Source: Kingella_B sp963529665 (GTDB taxonomy: Bacteria > Pseudomonadota > Gammaproteobacteria > Burkholderiales > Neisseriaceae). Taken from it: DNA of 64,000 bases. The stretch is taken from the NCBI GenBank assembly GCA_963529665.1, contig CAUSAG010000001.1, forward strand, positions 62,001-126,000, written 5' to 3'. This document shows, piece by piece, positions 26,467 through 34,647 of this stretch (position 1 is the stretch's first letter; every line of letters starts with the position of its first letter). The notes beneath the pieces are model-generated. The model did not search any database, was not told the DNA's origin, and saw only the letters and a program-made list of their open reading frames with translations. Made by a program: the position numbers and the translations under genes.

Positions 26467-26910
26467 TCAGGCTGCCTCAAACTGGGCAAGCCATTCAAGG
26501 ATGATTTCGCGGTTGGACGGCGAGAACACTTTGTCGGCGGCTTCCCGCGCGGGCAGCCATGCGTAGGCGGAATGTTCGCTTAATGTGGGCGCGCTGCCTG
26601 CGGGGATTTGGGCGGAGAACCAATGCTCGGTGTTGCGGGTGATGCCTGCGGGGTAGCGGTGTCGCCAATGGGGGTAGATTTCGTATTCTACGCTGCGATG
26701 CCAGTCGCGCAGTTGGTTCGGATGCAGCCTGAAACCTGTTTCTTCGGCGACTTCGCGCAAGGCAGCCTGAAACGGGGGTTCGTTGGGCGTGTTCAGGCTG
26801 CCTGTGATGGATTGCCAAAAGCCGTCGGGGTTGAGGCGGTTAAACAGAAGTACGTTGCCTGCGTTGTCGTGTAGCAGAATCAGCACGGAGATGGGAATTT
26901 TTTGGGACAT
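26467..26910 (-). CDS. nudB: Dihydroneopterin triphosphate diphosphatase (NudB, Nudix)
   Basis: NudB removes pyrophosphate from dihydroneopterin triphosphate in folate synthesis. The 147-aa protein starts MSQKIPISVLILLHDNAGNVLLF, has DGFWQSITGSL, and the Nudix box ending in ALREVAEETGF, followed by the family-typical NTEHWFSAQIP. Two DUS are read in frame (GSLN and FQAAL). Related Nudix hydrolases cannot be fully excluded. Confidence 0.85.
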   Translation of the reverse strand: MSQKIPISVLILLHDNAGNVLLFNRLNPDGFWQSITGSLNTPNEPPFQAALREVAEETGFRLHPNQLRDWHRSVEYEIYPHWRHRYPAGITRNTEHWFSAQIPAGSAPTLSEHSAYAWLPAREAADKVFSPSNREIILEWLAQFEAA

Positions 26911-27131
26911 GGTGAGATGGGTGGTGTGTGGTGGGTTGGGGCAGCCTGAAAATGGTGTGCATAGTTTTCAGGCTGGATTTGGGATAAAAATGCTGCGTTC
27001 GGTTGAACAAGGGGAGCGGCAGCATTTGGCGATTGCGAATCATCAGGCAGCCTGAAAACCATTTACGCAAAAAACCGCTTAACGTGATGCCAACCGTTTT
27101 TCAGGCTGCCTTTTGCTGATAATGGGCGAGA
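26911..27131. repeat. DUS-rich gap between nudB and ppsR
   Basis: Four DUS or near-DUS and a hairpin AAAAACCG...CCGTTTTT ending in a DUS (about 27069-27114) are present. No gene is supported. Confidence 0.5.
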
Positions 27132-27950
27132 TTAAAAGCGCCGTTTCAGTTTGCAGACTTGCAAAATCTCCACTGCCAATTCTTCCACCGATTTATGCGT
27201 GGTGTTGGCAAACGGGATGGCGTGGCGGCGGTAGATGGCTTGCGCATCGGCGATTTCTTGTTTGCAGGTGTTGGGATGGGAATAGGTGGAATTGGGGCGG
27301 CGTTCTTGGCGGATGTTGTGCAGGCGGCTGGGTTCTATGGTGAGCCCGAATAATTTGTTGCGATAGGGTTTCACCATGCGCGGCAAATCGTCGCTGTCCA
27401 GGTCGTCTGGCGTGAGCGGATAATTTGCGGCGCGGATGCCGTATTGCAGCGCGAGATAGAGACAAGTGGGGGTTTTGCCGCTGCGCGATACGCCCAGCAG
27501 GATAACATCGGCTTCTTGCAGCTCGCGGTCGGACACGCCGTCGTCGTGGTTTAGGGCGAAATTGACGGCTTCCATACGGGCATCGTAGCGTGCGACATCG
27601 TGCACGCGGCTGCGCACGGTGTGGCGAGCGGGTTTGTCTAGCTCTTGTTCTAGCTGCCCCAAAAAGGCATCAAAAAAGCTGAAATGGGCGGCGGTGGCGG
27701 TTTTGACGATGGCGCGGATTTCGTTATTGACCACGCTGGAAAACACCAGCGGATGAATGTTCTCGCGCTCGGCGGTGGCATTGATTTGCGCAACAAGGGC
27801 GTGGGCTTTTTCGGGGCTGTCAATAAAGGGATGGGTGCTGCGCTTGAACGCAAGTTCGCTAAATTGTTCCAGCAGGGCGTTGCCCATGTTTTCGGAAGTG
27901 AGGCCTGTGCGGTCGGAAACGAAGAATACGGAGCGGGGGGCGGTGGACAT
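27132..27950 (-). CDS. ppsR: PEP synthase regulatory protein (PpsR, DUF299 kinase/phosphatase)
   Basis: PpsR phosphorylates and dephosphorylates PEP synthase, using ADP and phosphate. The ATG at 27950 is chosen for its RBS (AAAGGAAATCCC). The 272-aa protein starts with FFVSDRTGLTSENMGNALL and has the P-loop-like LLGVSRSGKTPTCLYLA, then AANYPL and EPSRLHNIRQERRPNSTY, all typical of the family. ppsA itself is not in the window. Confidence 0.92.
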   Translation of the reverse strand: MSTAPRSVFFVSDRTGLTSENMGNALLEQFSELAFKRSTHPFIDSPEKAHALVAQINATAERENIHPLVFSSVVNNEIRAIVKTATAAHFSFFDAFLGQLEQELDKPARHTVRSRVHDVARYDARMEAVNFALNHDDGVSDRELQEADVILLGVSRSGKTPTCLYLALQYGIRAANYPLTPDDLDSDDLPRMVKPYRNKLFGLTIEPSRLHNIRQERRPNSTYSHPNTCKQEIADAQAIYRRHAIPFANTTHKSVEELAVEILQVCKLKRRF

Positions 27951-27985
27951 GGGATTTCCTTTGTAGATGGGGTTGGGGGATAGTA

Positions 27986-28552
27986 TCACCAAAATGCTTG
28001 ATTTTGATTTTCAGGCTGCCTGTTATCCAAGCAAAACAGCACGCCTTGGGTGGTGAAGGCAAACACAATCCGCTCGGCGGCGATGTCGTCCAGCAAATCT
28101 TGCGCCAGCTTGCGGATTTGGCTTTGCGTTTTGGGCGGCAGCGGCGTGCGGTAGCCGCTCATAAACCAGTCTTGCATTTTGTCCGTCAAATCATACAAAA
28201 AGGGGAAATGCTGCGCGTAATCCAGCAGGCATTCAAACGCCAAAGTATCGTCGGGCTGTGCCGCAAGCCGCCGCAGATATTGGCGCACTTCCCGCACGGG
28301 CTTACCATCTTCATAACGCTGATAGGCTTGGCTGTCGCGCTGCACATAAGCGCCCATCAGCTTTTCAACTTCGTGCAACGCCCACTTGTCGGCGAAATCC
28401 AACGAAATCAAATCCAGATACACATCATCGGGCAGCAGGGCTTCCAGCTCGGCATCGTGCGCGTAAATCCATTGTTCCAATTCGGCGGGCGTGATTTCGC
28501 CTGCAAAGGCGCGCCAGAAGGTTTCGCAGGTGTCGATTGGTAAGACAATCAT
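27986..28552 (-). CDS. Hypothetical protein, 188 aa
   Basis: A GGAG 8-10 bases before the ATG (MIVLPIDTCETFWRAF) supports translation. The acidic, helix-rich soluble protein has no motif I recognise; segments include LLPDDVYLDLISLDFADK and DLTDKMQDWFMSGYRTPLP. The last ten residues come from a DUS (NRQPENQ). It lies just upstream of ppsR on the same strand. Confidence 0.65.
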   Translation of the reverse strand: MIVLPIDTCETFWRAFAGEITPAELEQWIYAHDAELEALLPDDVYLDLISLDFADKWALHEVEKLMGAYVQRDSQAYQRYEDGKPVREVRQYLRRLAAQPDDTLAFECLLDYAQHFPFLYDLTDKMQDWFMSGYRTPLPPKTQSQIRKLAQDLLDDIAAERIVFAFTTQGVLFCLDNRQPENQNQAFW

Positions 28553-28601
28553 TGCTTACTCCGTTAGTTAAAAGGCAGCCTGCAAAGGGGAAAACGGTTT
28601 T

Positions 28602-29066
28602 TCAGGCTGCTTCGATGTGTACGCTCAGGTAGTCCCAAAAGCGGTGGCACAGGGCGGGGTCGATGTCCCACAGCAGGTTGAGGAACAGGAAGTCATAGCT
28701 GTCGGGCTGCCCTTTTTCTTCGATGCCGCGCAACAGGTCGGGGAAGAGGAAGGTGAGGGTGAGCCTTCTGACGGCTGCGGCGGGGTCGTTTTGCCGGTTG
28801 AGTTTGTCGTGGTCGCGCCATGCGCTGTCGCGGCGGCTGTCCAATGCGGCGGCGGTGGTTTTGCCGTCGAGAAAATCCAGCGCGTGCTGCAAATCGGCGG
28901 CGGGCAGGGATTGGCGCTCGCCGTGCAGCACGGCTTCGCTTGTAAACAGGATGCACAGGCGGATGAAACGATCGTAGCCCAGTTGCTCTATGCAGCCGTT
29001 TTCTTCGATTTTTTCGCTGATTTCTATGTCTGCGTCTTCGTTATGTTCGGTGTCGGAGGCGGTCAT
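28602..29066 (-). CDS. Hypothetical acidic protein, 154 aa
   Basis: The start at 29066 (MTASDTEHNEDADIEISEKI) is chosen because AAAGGAAACCCC precedes it and the longer frame is repeat-derived. The protein is soluble, acidic at its N-terminus and helical, with EQLGYDRFIRLCILFTSEAV and FWDYLSVHIEAA. No family is recognised. The neighbours are also unknown or regulatory genes on the same strand. Confidence 0.62.
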   Translation of the reverse strand: MTASDTEHNEDADIEISEKIEENGCIEQLGYDRFIRLCILFTSEAVLHGERQSLPAADLQHALDFLDGKTTAAALDSRRDSAWRDHDKLNRQNDPAAAVRRLTLTFLFPDLLRGIEEKGQPDSYDFLFLNLLWDIDPALCHRFWDYLSVHIEAA

Positions 29067-29112
29067 GGGGTTTCCTTTGTATTGGTTGGGTTGGGCTTTC
29101 AGGCTGCCTTGG

Positions 29113-29124
29113 ATGCCGTCTGAA
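29113..29124 (+). repeat. Perfect Neisseria AT-DUS
   Basis: ATGCCGTCTGAA is the 12-mer DUS of N. meningitidis and N. gonorrhoeae. It sits between Kingella-type DUS copies at 29100-29112 and 29125-29136. Confidence 0.9.
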
Positions 29125-29181
29125 AGGCAGCCTGAAAGAGGGAAACAACGTTTCAGGCTGCCTTTTGCCGTTACCAGCAAA

Positions 29182-30540
29182 TCAGTTTTTCATAGACTGC
29201 ACAGGCGCAGGAATCCGCCCGCCGCGGTTCACAAACGCTTCGCAGCTGCCCTCCTTGGTCGGCATAATCGGCGCGTAGCCCAGCAGCCCGCCGAATTCCA
29301 CACGCTCGCCCACGCCTTTGCCAGTAACGGGGATAATCCGTACGGCGGTGGTTTTGCTGTTAATCATGCCGATGGCGGCTTCGTCGGCGATGATGCCCGC
29401 AATTGTGCTGGCGGGGGTGTCGCCTGCCACGGCAACCATATCCAAGCCCACCGAGCACACCGCGGTCATCGCTTCCAGTTTGTCCAGCGTGAGCACGCCG
29501 CTTTCGGCGGCGGCAATCATGCCCTCGTCTTCCGACACAGGAATAAACGCGCCGCTCAATCCGCCCACGGCGCTGGAAGCCATCATGCCGCCTTTTTTCA
29601 CCGCATCGTTGAGCAACGCCAGCGCGGCGGTGGTGCCGTGCGTGCCGCAAACAGACAAGCCCATGCTTTCCAAAATCCGCGCCACGCTGTCGCCCACCGC
29701 AGGCGTTGGCGCGAGTGATAAATCCAAAATGCCAAACGGTATACCCAGCATTTTCGCCGCTTCTTGCCCGATGAGCTCGCCCACGCGGGTGATTTTAAAC
29801 GCGGTTTTTTTCACGATTTCGGCGATTTCGGTGAGATTTTGGCTGGCGCAATCTTTTAAGGCAGCCTGCACCACGCCCGGCCCTGATACGCCCACGTTAA
29901 TCACCGCATCCGCTTCGCCAGCGCCGTGGAACGCGCCCGCCATAAAGGGGTTGTCTTCCACCGCGTTGCAAAACACCACGATTTTGGCGCAGCCGAAGCC
30001 TTCGGGCGTGATGTCGGCTGTTTGCTTGATGATTTCGCCCGCCAGCTTCACCCCATCCATATTGATACCCGCGCGGGTGGAGCCGATGTTGATAGAGCTG
30101 CACACGATGTCTGTCGTTTTCATCGCTTCGGGGATGGAGCGGATGAGCACTTCGTCGGCGGGCGACATGCCTTTTTGCACCAGCGCGGAAAAGCCGCCGA
30201 TAAACGACACGCCGATGGCTTTGGCGGCGCGGTCAAGCGTTTGCGCGGTGCTCACATAGCTTTCCGCACCCGTGGCGGCGGCGATTTGCGCAATGGGCGT
30301 TACCGAGATGCGCTGGTTCACAATCGGCACGCCGTATTTGGCGGAAAGATGCTGCGCGGTGGCGACTAGGTCTTTGCCGATGCGGGTGATTTTGTTGTAG
30401 ATGTTTTGGTTGAGCGTGTTGATGTCGGGCGAGATGCAGTCGTGCAGGTCGATGCCGATGGTGATGGTGCGCACGTCAAAGTTTTGGTCGGACACCATGC
30501 GGATGGTTTCTAGGATTTCGGTGGATTGGATATGGGACAT
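29182..30540 (-). CDS. PFL family protein (UPF0210/DUF711)
   Basis: The 452-codon gene starts at 30540 (MSHIQSTEILETIRMV). It encodes a conserved UPF0210 protein related in fold to pyruvate formate-lyase-like barrels, with no proven reaction. Typical segments are FDVRTITIGIDLHDCISPD, ISVTPIAQIAAATGA, CSSINIGSTRAGINMDGV, GVSGPGVVQAAL and the C-terminal GFIPVSEDEGM-like run. Such genes usually adjoin an ACT-domain gene; here that partner is at 31629-31901 with a TPR gene between. Confidence 0.92.
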   Translation of the reverse strand: MSHIQSTEILETIRMVSDQNFDVRTITIGIDLHDCISPDINTLNQNIYNKITRIGKDLVATAQHLSAKYGVPIVNQRISVTPIAQIAAATGAESYVSTAQTLDRAAKAIGVSFIGGFSALVQKGMSPADEVLIRSIPEAMKTTDIVCSSINIGSTRAGINMDGVKLAGEIIKQTADITPEGFGCAKIVVFCNAVEDNPFMAGAFHGAGEADAVINVGVSGPGVVQAALKDCASQNLTEIAEIVKKTAFKITRVGELIGQEAAKMLGIPFGILDLSLAPTPAVGDSVARILESMGLSVCGTHGTTAALALLNDAVKKGGMMASSAVGGLSGAFIPVSEDEGMIAAAESGVLTLDKLEAMTAVCSVGLDMVAVAGDTPASTIAGIIADEAAIGMINSKTTAVRIIPVTGKGVGERVEFGGLLGYAPIMPTKEGSCEAFVNRGGRIPAPVQSMKN

Positions 30541-30542
30541 GG

Positions 30543-30754
30543 TTACTCTTTCTTTTGAACTGATGGGGATGATGGATTTTGCAGGGCGAAATAATCGGCA
30601 AGCTGGCGCAGCCCATTTTCGGGGCAACGGGCGTTGGCAACGCTGGCAGGCGCATAATCTGCCACAGCAGGCGGCATGGTTTGCCGTTGATATGTAGGCT
30701 GAAAAAATGGCGCGAGCCGTCTGGCATGATGGTGTTAATCAGAGCTTGGGGCAT
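30543..30754 (-). pseudogene. Possible frameshifted small gene upstream of the PFL gene
   Basis: From the ATG at 30754 one frame reads MPQALINTIMPDGSRHFF and NGKPCRLLWQIMRLPA, which looks protein-like. After that point the neighbouring frame reads VANARCPENGLRQLADYF and stops at TAA 30543-30545. One missing base near 30645 would join the two into a 70-residue protein. The second part alone could also start at an internal ATG (MPPAVADYAP). No clear Shine-Dalgarno is seen, and I do not recognise the product. Confidence 0.35.
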
Positions 30755-30854
30755 TTTGATTACGCTGAGCTTGGTTTCAGGCTGCCTTTGGGGCGGCTAA
30801 TTATGTTCAGGCAGCCTGAAATAGGGTTTGGGCGTTTTCAGGCTGCCTTGTTTA

Positions 30855-31541
30855 TCACGGCTTTATGCGGTGTATTTGAAACGAGCCTTGCTCAATCGCT
30901 TGCAACACGGCGCGCGAGCGTTCGTCCTGCGGAAAATGTTTTTGATGGATTTGCAACTGTTTCACCGCTTCGGCTTTGTTGCCCTGCATTAAATAAGCAA
31001 TGCCCAGCGGCAAATGCGCGTTGGTATCGCCGCCTTTAATCGCCTGTTGCAATAACTGCATGGCGCGGTTTACGCGGTTGCTACTCACCAAAAACGCGCC
31101 GTATTCGCCTTGAATGCGCGCTTTTTCTTTGGGCTTGTTTTTAAGCTGGGCGATGATTTTTTCAAAATAACCATCGGCAATCGGGGCGGCATCGGGCACG
31201 TCCATGTTGTGCGCCATTGCGTTTAGCCGCGCCAAGCGGTATAGGATATTAACGTATTGCGTGGTCTGCTTTGGGGTAACGGCTTTCACGTCAATCACGC
31301 CTTGCAAAAAGCGGTTGAGCTGCCCTGCTTCGGCAATGGCGCGAAGCTGGTCGGCATCGTTGTCAAAGCGCGGCGGATAATTGCCAGCAACGCTGTCCAA
31401 ATCGCTTAGCACGTTATCAACAAGCTGTATATTCAATTCGTTATGCTGAATGAGTTTGCTCAAATCATGCGATGGATAGGGCGCGGCGTGAGCGATGATG
31501 CCGTATGCGGCGAGCAAGGCGGTGAACAAGAGTTTTTTCAT
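30855..31541 (-). CDS. Exported TPR-like repeat protein
   Basis: The 228-aa product has an N-terminal signal peptide (MKKLLFTALLAAYGIIAHA, cut near residue 19). The mature part is helical, with TPR-like units such as YGAFLVSSNRVNRAMQLLQQAI and LGIAYLMQGNKAEAVKQLQIH. It is probably periplasmic and a scaffold for protein contacts. Partner unknown. The DUS GGCTGCCT overlaps its ribosome-binding region (GGCAGCCTGAAA just before the ATG). Confidence 0.72.
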   Translation of the reverse strand: MKKLLFTALLAAYGIIAHAAPYPSHDLSKLIQHNELNIQLVDNVLSDLDSVAGNYPPRFDNDADQLRAIAEAGQLNRFLQGVIDVKAVTPKQTTQYVNILYRLARLNAMAHNMDVPDAAPIADGYFEKIIAQLKNKPKEKARIQGEYGAFLVSSNRVNRAMQLLQQAIKGGDTNAHLPLGIAYLMQGNKAEAVKQLQIHQKHFPQDERSRAVLQAIEQGSFQIHRIKP

Positions 31542-31628
31542 TTTCAGGCTGCCTTTCGTTGGGTGGAAACGGGATGGGATAAGGCAGCCTGAAAGCGGGG
31601 CTTTGCCGTTTTCAGGCTGCCTGTGCAA

Positions 31629-31901
31629 TTAAATGCGGTGCATGGCGTTAAAAATCGCTTCGTTTTGAATACGAATTTCCAGCGATAATTTTTGCCCTTC
31701 CGCGGCAAACAATTCCGCCAGCTGCGGCGGCGTTTGGCTGCATTGTGCGGTGTCCACCAAAATAATCATGGTGAAAAATTCGCCCATCAGCTGCTGGCTA
31801 ATGTTCACAATATTGATTTGATTTTCCGCCAACAGCTTAGCAACGTTGTACACAATGCCTACGCGATCTTTCCCAACAACCGTAATAATGGATTGCGACA
31901 T
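31629..31901 (-). CDS. ACT-domain regulatory protein (UPF0237)
   Basis: The 90-aa protein is one ACT domain: IITVVGKDRVGIVYNVAKLLAEN, NIVNISQQLMGEFFTMIILV and QNEAIFNAMHRI. ACT domains bind small ligands such as amino acids. In Neisseriaceae it is normally next to the UPF0210 gene, here 1.1 kb away. The ATG at 31901 has AAAGGAAAATT before it. Confidence 0.92.
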   Translation of the reverse strand: MSQSIITVVGKDRVGIVYNVAKLLAENQINIVNISQQLMGEFFTMIILVDTAQCSQTPPQLAELFAAEGQKLSLEIRIQNEAIFNAMHRI

Positions 31902-32051
31902 AATTTTCCTTTCAATAACACGGTTTACAAAAAAACACATTGTAGCCCAAACCCCGCTTTCAGGCAGCCTGAAACGCACGATTACCGATTACCGCTTGCT
32001 GCCCGTTTTCAGGCTGCCTAAAATCTCCCATTTTTACCCCCAATCACCACC

Positions 32052-32834
32052 ATGCTCCCCATCCACGCCCATATCGCCGAACAAATGGACAGCCGCCTGC
32101 TGCTCCTGCGCCGCCAGCCCCAAACCATCCTGCTGCACGGCGCAGACCACGACACCAGCCGCCGCCTGCTCGCTCAACGCTATCCGCAAGCCACATTCAG
32201 CGAATACGACCACCGCCCCCAATGGCTCGCTCAAGCCGCGCAAGCCCGCCGCGCCCAAAGCGGCTGGCTGGGCAAAATATCAGGCAAAGGGCAAATCCCG
32301 CAAACCCAGCTGCCGCTCACTTTCAAGCTGCCTGAAAACAGCGCCGAAATGCTGTGGAGCAACCTTATCCTGCACCACGCCGACAACATCAGCGACACCC
32401 TAGCCAACTGGTCGCAAGCCCTGCACGACAACGGCATGCTGTTTTTCAGCCATCTGGGCGACCAAAGCCTGCCCGAGCTGCGTCAAATCCTGCAAGACCA
32501 CCAACTGCCCTGCCCTGCCCCCACGCTGGTAGATATGCACGACCTTGGCGATGCCCTGCTGGAACACCAATTCTACGACCCCATCGTGGACACCATCAGC
32601 CTAACACTCAGCTACCAAAGCCCCACCGCCCTGCTGCAAGACATCGCCGAGCTAGGCATCTGGCAAGCCCTGCGGCCCAGCAACGAAGCCGCCGCGCAAG
32701 AAATCGTGCAACAAGCATGGCAACAAGGCAGCCTGAAAACGCTCACGCTGGAAATCATCCAAGGGCACGCGCTACGCAAAACATTGTTGCCAGAGAATAC
32801 GCATTTGGTGCAGTTTCATCCGCGTAAGCAGTAG
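32052..32834 (+). CDS. bioC: Malonyl-ACP O-methyltransferase BioC-type
   Basis: BioC methylates malonyl-ACP to start pimelate synthesis for biotin. The 260-aa protein has a SAM-methyltransferase layout: a Rossmann beginning (QTILLHGADHDTSRRLL), NLILHHADNISDTLANWSQAL in place of the BioC W-hydrophobic segment, and GMLFFSHLGDQSLPELRQ. The family call is moderate because motif I is poorly conserved. The 3' end (from CAAGCATGGCAACAAGG to TAG) is duplicated twice downstream, at 33421-33543 and 34099-34155, between small membrane-protein genes. Confidence 0.65.
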   Translation: MLPIHAHIAEQMDSRLLLLRRQPQTILLHGADHDTSRRLLAQRYPQATFSEYDHRPQWLAQAAQARRAQSGWLGKISGKGQIPQTQLPLTFKLPENSAEMLWSNLILHHADNISDTLANWSQALHDNGMLFFSHLGDQSLPELRQILQDHQLPCPAPTLVDMHDLGDALLEHQFYDPIVDTISLTLSYQSPTALLQDIAELGIWQALRPSNEAAAQEIVQQAWQQGSLKTLTLEIIQGHALRKTLLPENTHLVQFHPRKQ

Positions 32835-32959
32835 GCGATGGTAGGCAGCCTGAAAAGGAGTTTTAAGGAATTGATTGTTTAGAAATAAGATATGAATGCG
32901 GATTGGTTATTATAAAAGAGATTAAGTAGTTTATTTATTTTTAATGGAAGTGAATAAGC

Positions 32960-33388
32960 ATGGAAAATAATAAGCAAGATTTAGTTAATAAAATAAGAGA
33001 ACGTGTGCAAATAGTACTACTTACTATTGCTATCATTATTAACGGAATATTATTGCTTTATTTTTCAGCAATATTTTTTATTCCTCCCCACATCGCCTAC
33101 TTTAAAAGCAAAGATATTAATAATATAAAAGAAGGATGTTTATATTTTATGGGAATAAATTACAGGAGTGGAGCTATACACAGAATAAATGGACACAATG
33201 GAAGTTTATCTGGCGATTTATTGATTACCAATTCTCCCGCATCTATAAAATATAAAAACAAAAATAAAGCCACTAATAAATATAGATATGGCGAAAAATG
33301 GGAAAAGAATTATTGTTATAAAGTAAAATATGTGCATGTTCATTTTTTAAATGAAGATTCTAGTTATATTTATGATTTTATTTACTGA
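32960..33388 (+). CDS. Island small membrane protein 1 (TM plus GCLYF family)
   Basis: The 142-aa product has one membrane helix (VLLTIAIIINGILLLYFSAIFF, about residues 18-39) and an outer domain. The conserved features are KEGCLYF (Cys near residue 58), NYCYKVKYV (second Cys near 121) and a C-terminal YIYDFI. Two lone Cys could form a disulfide outside the membrane. GGAAGTGAAT lies just before the ATG. The DNA is AT-rich and has no DUS. Three relatives follow, at 33602, 34165 and 35027. Function unknown; position before an RTX gene suggests an immunity or partner role (inference). Confidence 0.7.
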   Translation: MENNKQDLVNKIRERVQIVLLTIAIIINGILLLYFSAIFFIPPHIAYFKSKDINNIKEGCLYFMGINYRSGAIHRINGHNGSLSGDLLITNSPASIKYKNKNKATNKYRYGEKWEKNYCYKVKYVHVHFLNEDSSYIYDFIY

Positions 33389-33420
33389 ATTTTATACAAT
33401 TACTTCCTATACTTTAAAAA

Positions 33421-33543
33421 CAAGCATGGCAACAAGGCAGCCTGAAAACGCTCACGCTAGAAATCATCCAAGGACACGCCCTGCGCAAAACCTTGCTACC
33501 CGAAAATACGCATTTGGTGCAGTTTTTGCCGCGTAAGCAGTAG
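33421..33543 (+). pseudogene. Duplicated 3' end of bioC, copy 2
   Basis: In the bioC frame it encodes the same last 40 or so residues (QAWQQGSLKTLTLEIIQG and then NTHLVQFLPRKQ, TAG). It differs from bioC by several synonymous changes and by FL instead of FH, so it is a diverged allele and not a fresh copy. There is no start of its own. Confidence 0.85.
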
Positions 33544-33601
33544 GCGATAAAAGGCAGCCTGAAAAATGATGACACTTTAACCGTTGTGAATTTTACTAAT
33601 T

Positions 33602-34000
33602 ATGAAGACAAACAAGCCCGATATAATTGACAACATACGCGCTTCTATACTTATCGCAATTAGCATTGTATTGCTTATATACACACTCTATCTTATGGCT
33701 TTACTCACCATCCCAAAAGACATTGCTTATTGGAAAAGCAGAGAAGCAAAAAATATACAGATAGGATGCTTGTATTTTTTAGGTTCGTAACGTAGAGGGA
33801 CTATTTACAAAATAGATAATTATAGTGCTAGAATTGAAGATTTAATAATTGACAAATCTCCTGCCTATTTTAAATATAAGAATAGCTTAAATAGAAATAA
33901 AGATTGGGGCGTTAAAAAGAAGTATTGTTACAAAATAAAAAAAGTAAAAATTTATTTCATGCGTAATGAATTTGGTTATATTTATGATTTTATTGATTAA
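33602..34000 (+). pseudogene. Island small membrane protein 2, broken by a stop codon
   Basis: The frame opens MKTNKPDIIDNIRASILI, with a membrane helix (LIAISIVLLIYTLYLMALLTI) and QIGCLYFLGS. A TAA at 33788-33790 interrupts it; the same frame then runs on as RRGTIYKIDNYSA, KKYCYKIKKV and GYIYDFID to TAA 33998-34000. It is clearly a relative of the protein at 32960. No Shine-Dalgarno is seen before the ATG, so it may be a silent copy. Read-through seems unlikely. Confidence 0.85.
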
Positions 34001-34098
34001 ATTTCATCTTCTAGCTTTTATATTTTAGGAAATCAACCATAACAAAAAAATAAACCATCAAACAACTAAAACTCAAAAATTACCAATTACTTGCTGCC

Positions 34099-34155
34099 AA
34101 AACCCTGTTGCCCGAAAATACGCATTTGGTGCAGTTTTTGCCGCGCAAGCAGTAG
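34099..34155 (+). pseudogene. Duplicated 3' end of bioC, copy 3 (short)
   Basis: AAAACCCTGTTGCCCGAAAA through CGCAAGCAGTAG encodes KTLLPENTHLVQFLPRKQ and stops. It matches copy 2 more closely than bioC itself. The next small membrane gene starts 10 bp later. Confidence 0.82.
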
Positions 34156-34164
34156 GCATAAAAA

Positions 34165-34647
34165 ATGAAAAAATTTGAAGATAAAACCGCAATTATTAAA
34201 ATAATAGATGGCGAAATAGCCCTTATCAGAAAGAAAAACAGATTACTGATGCTGATACCTTATGGCTTTATGCTCATGCTTATTTTGATAGTTTTGCACT
34301 TATTTGTATCAATGCACATGCCGTTTTGGATAGGTTGGTGGCAATCAAAAGATAAAAATAATTTGCAACAAGGTTGTTTGTATTATCAGCATAACAGTCG
34401 TTGGGGCAAAGTATATAAATTGGTTTATAAAGATAAAAGCGGTAATCAGCATTCAATAGTGAATAATTCGCGGTCATTGTTTCCCCTTAGCTTTCCATCA
34501 GGCAAAAAATATTTTGCGTCAAAACGTGAATATTTAAACAATCAGCATAACTACTGCAATAAAGTCATGTTTGTTCATGCTTACACAAAACCTAATATCT
34601 TTAGCTTTTATGTGGATAGCTATTTTGTTTATGATTTTATTAACTAG
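34165..34647 (+). CDS. Island small membrane protein 3
   Basis: The 160-aa product has a hydrophobic helix (LLMLIPYGFMLMLILIVLHLF, about residues 27-47), QQGCLYY, NYCNKVMFV and a C-terminal YFVYDFIN. It is the most diverged full-length member of the set. The ATG lies 10 bp after a bioC 3'-end copy and has no Shine-Dalgarno, so expression is doubtful. AT-rich, no DUS. Confidence 0.65.
   Translation: MKKFEDKTAIIKIIDGEIALIRKKNRLLMLIPYGFMLMLILIVLHLFVSMHMPFWIGWWQSKDKNNLQQGCLYYQHNSRWGKVYKLVYKDKSGNQHSIVNNSRSLFPLSFPSGKKYFASKREYLNNQHNYCNKVMFVHAYTKPNIFSFYVDSYFVYDFIN

Noticed and set aside
33351..33536. Separate 61-aa gene at the bioC copy
   Set aside because: It is the wrong frame of a duplicated bioC 3' end; the correct frame has the BioC tail and its stop but no start.
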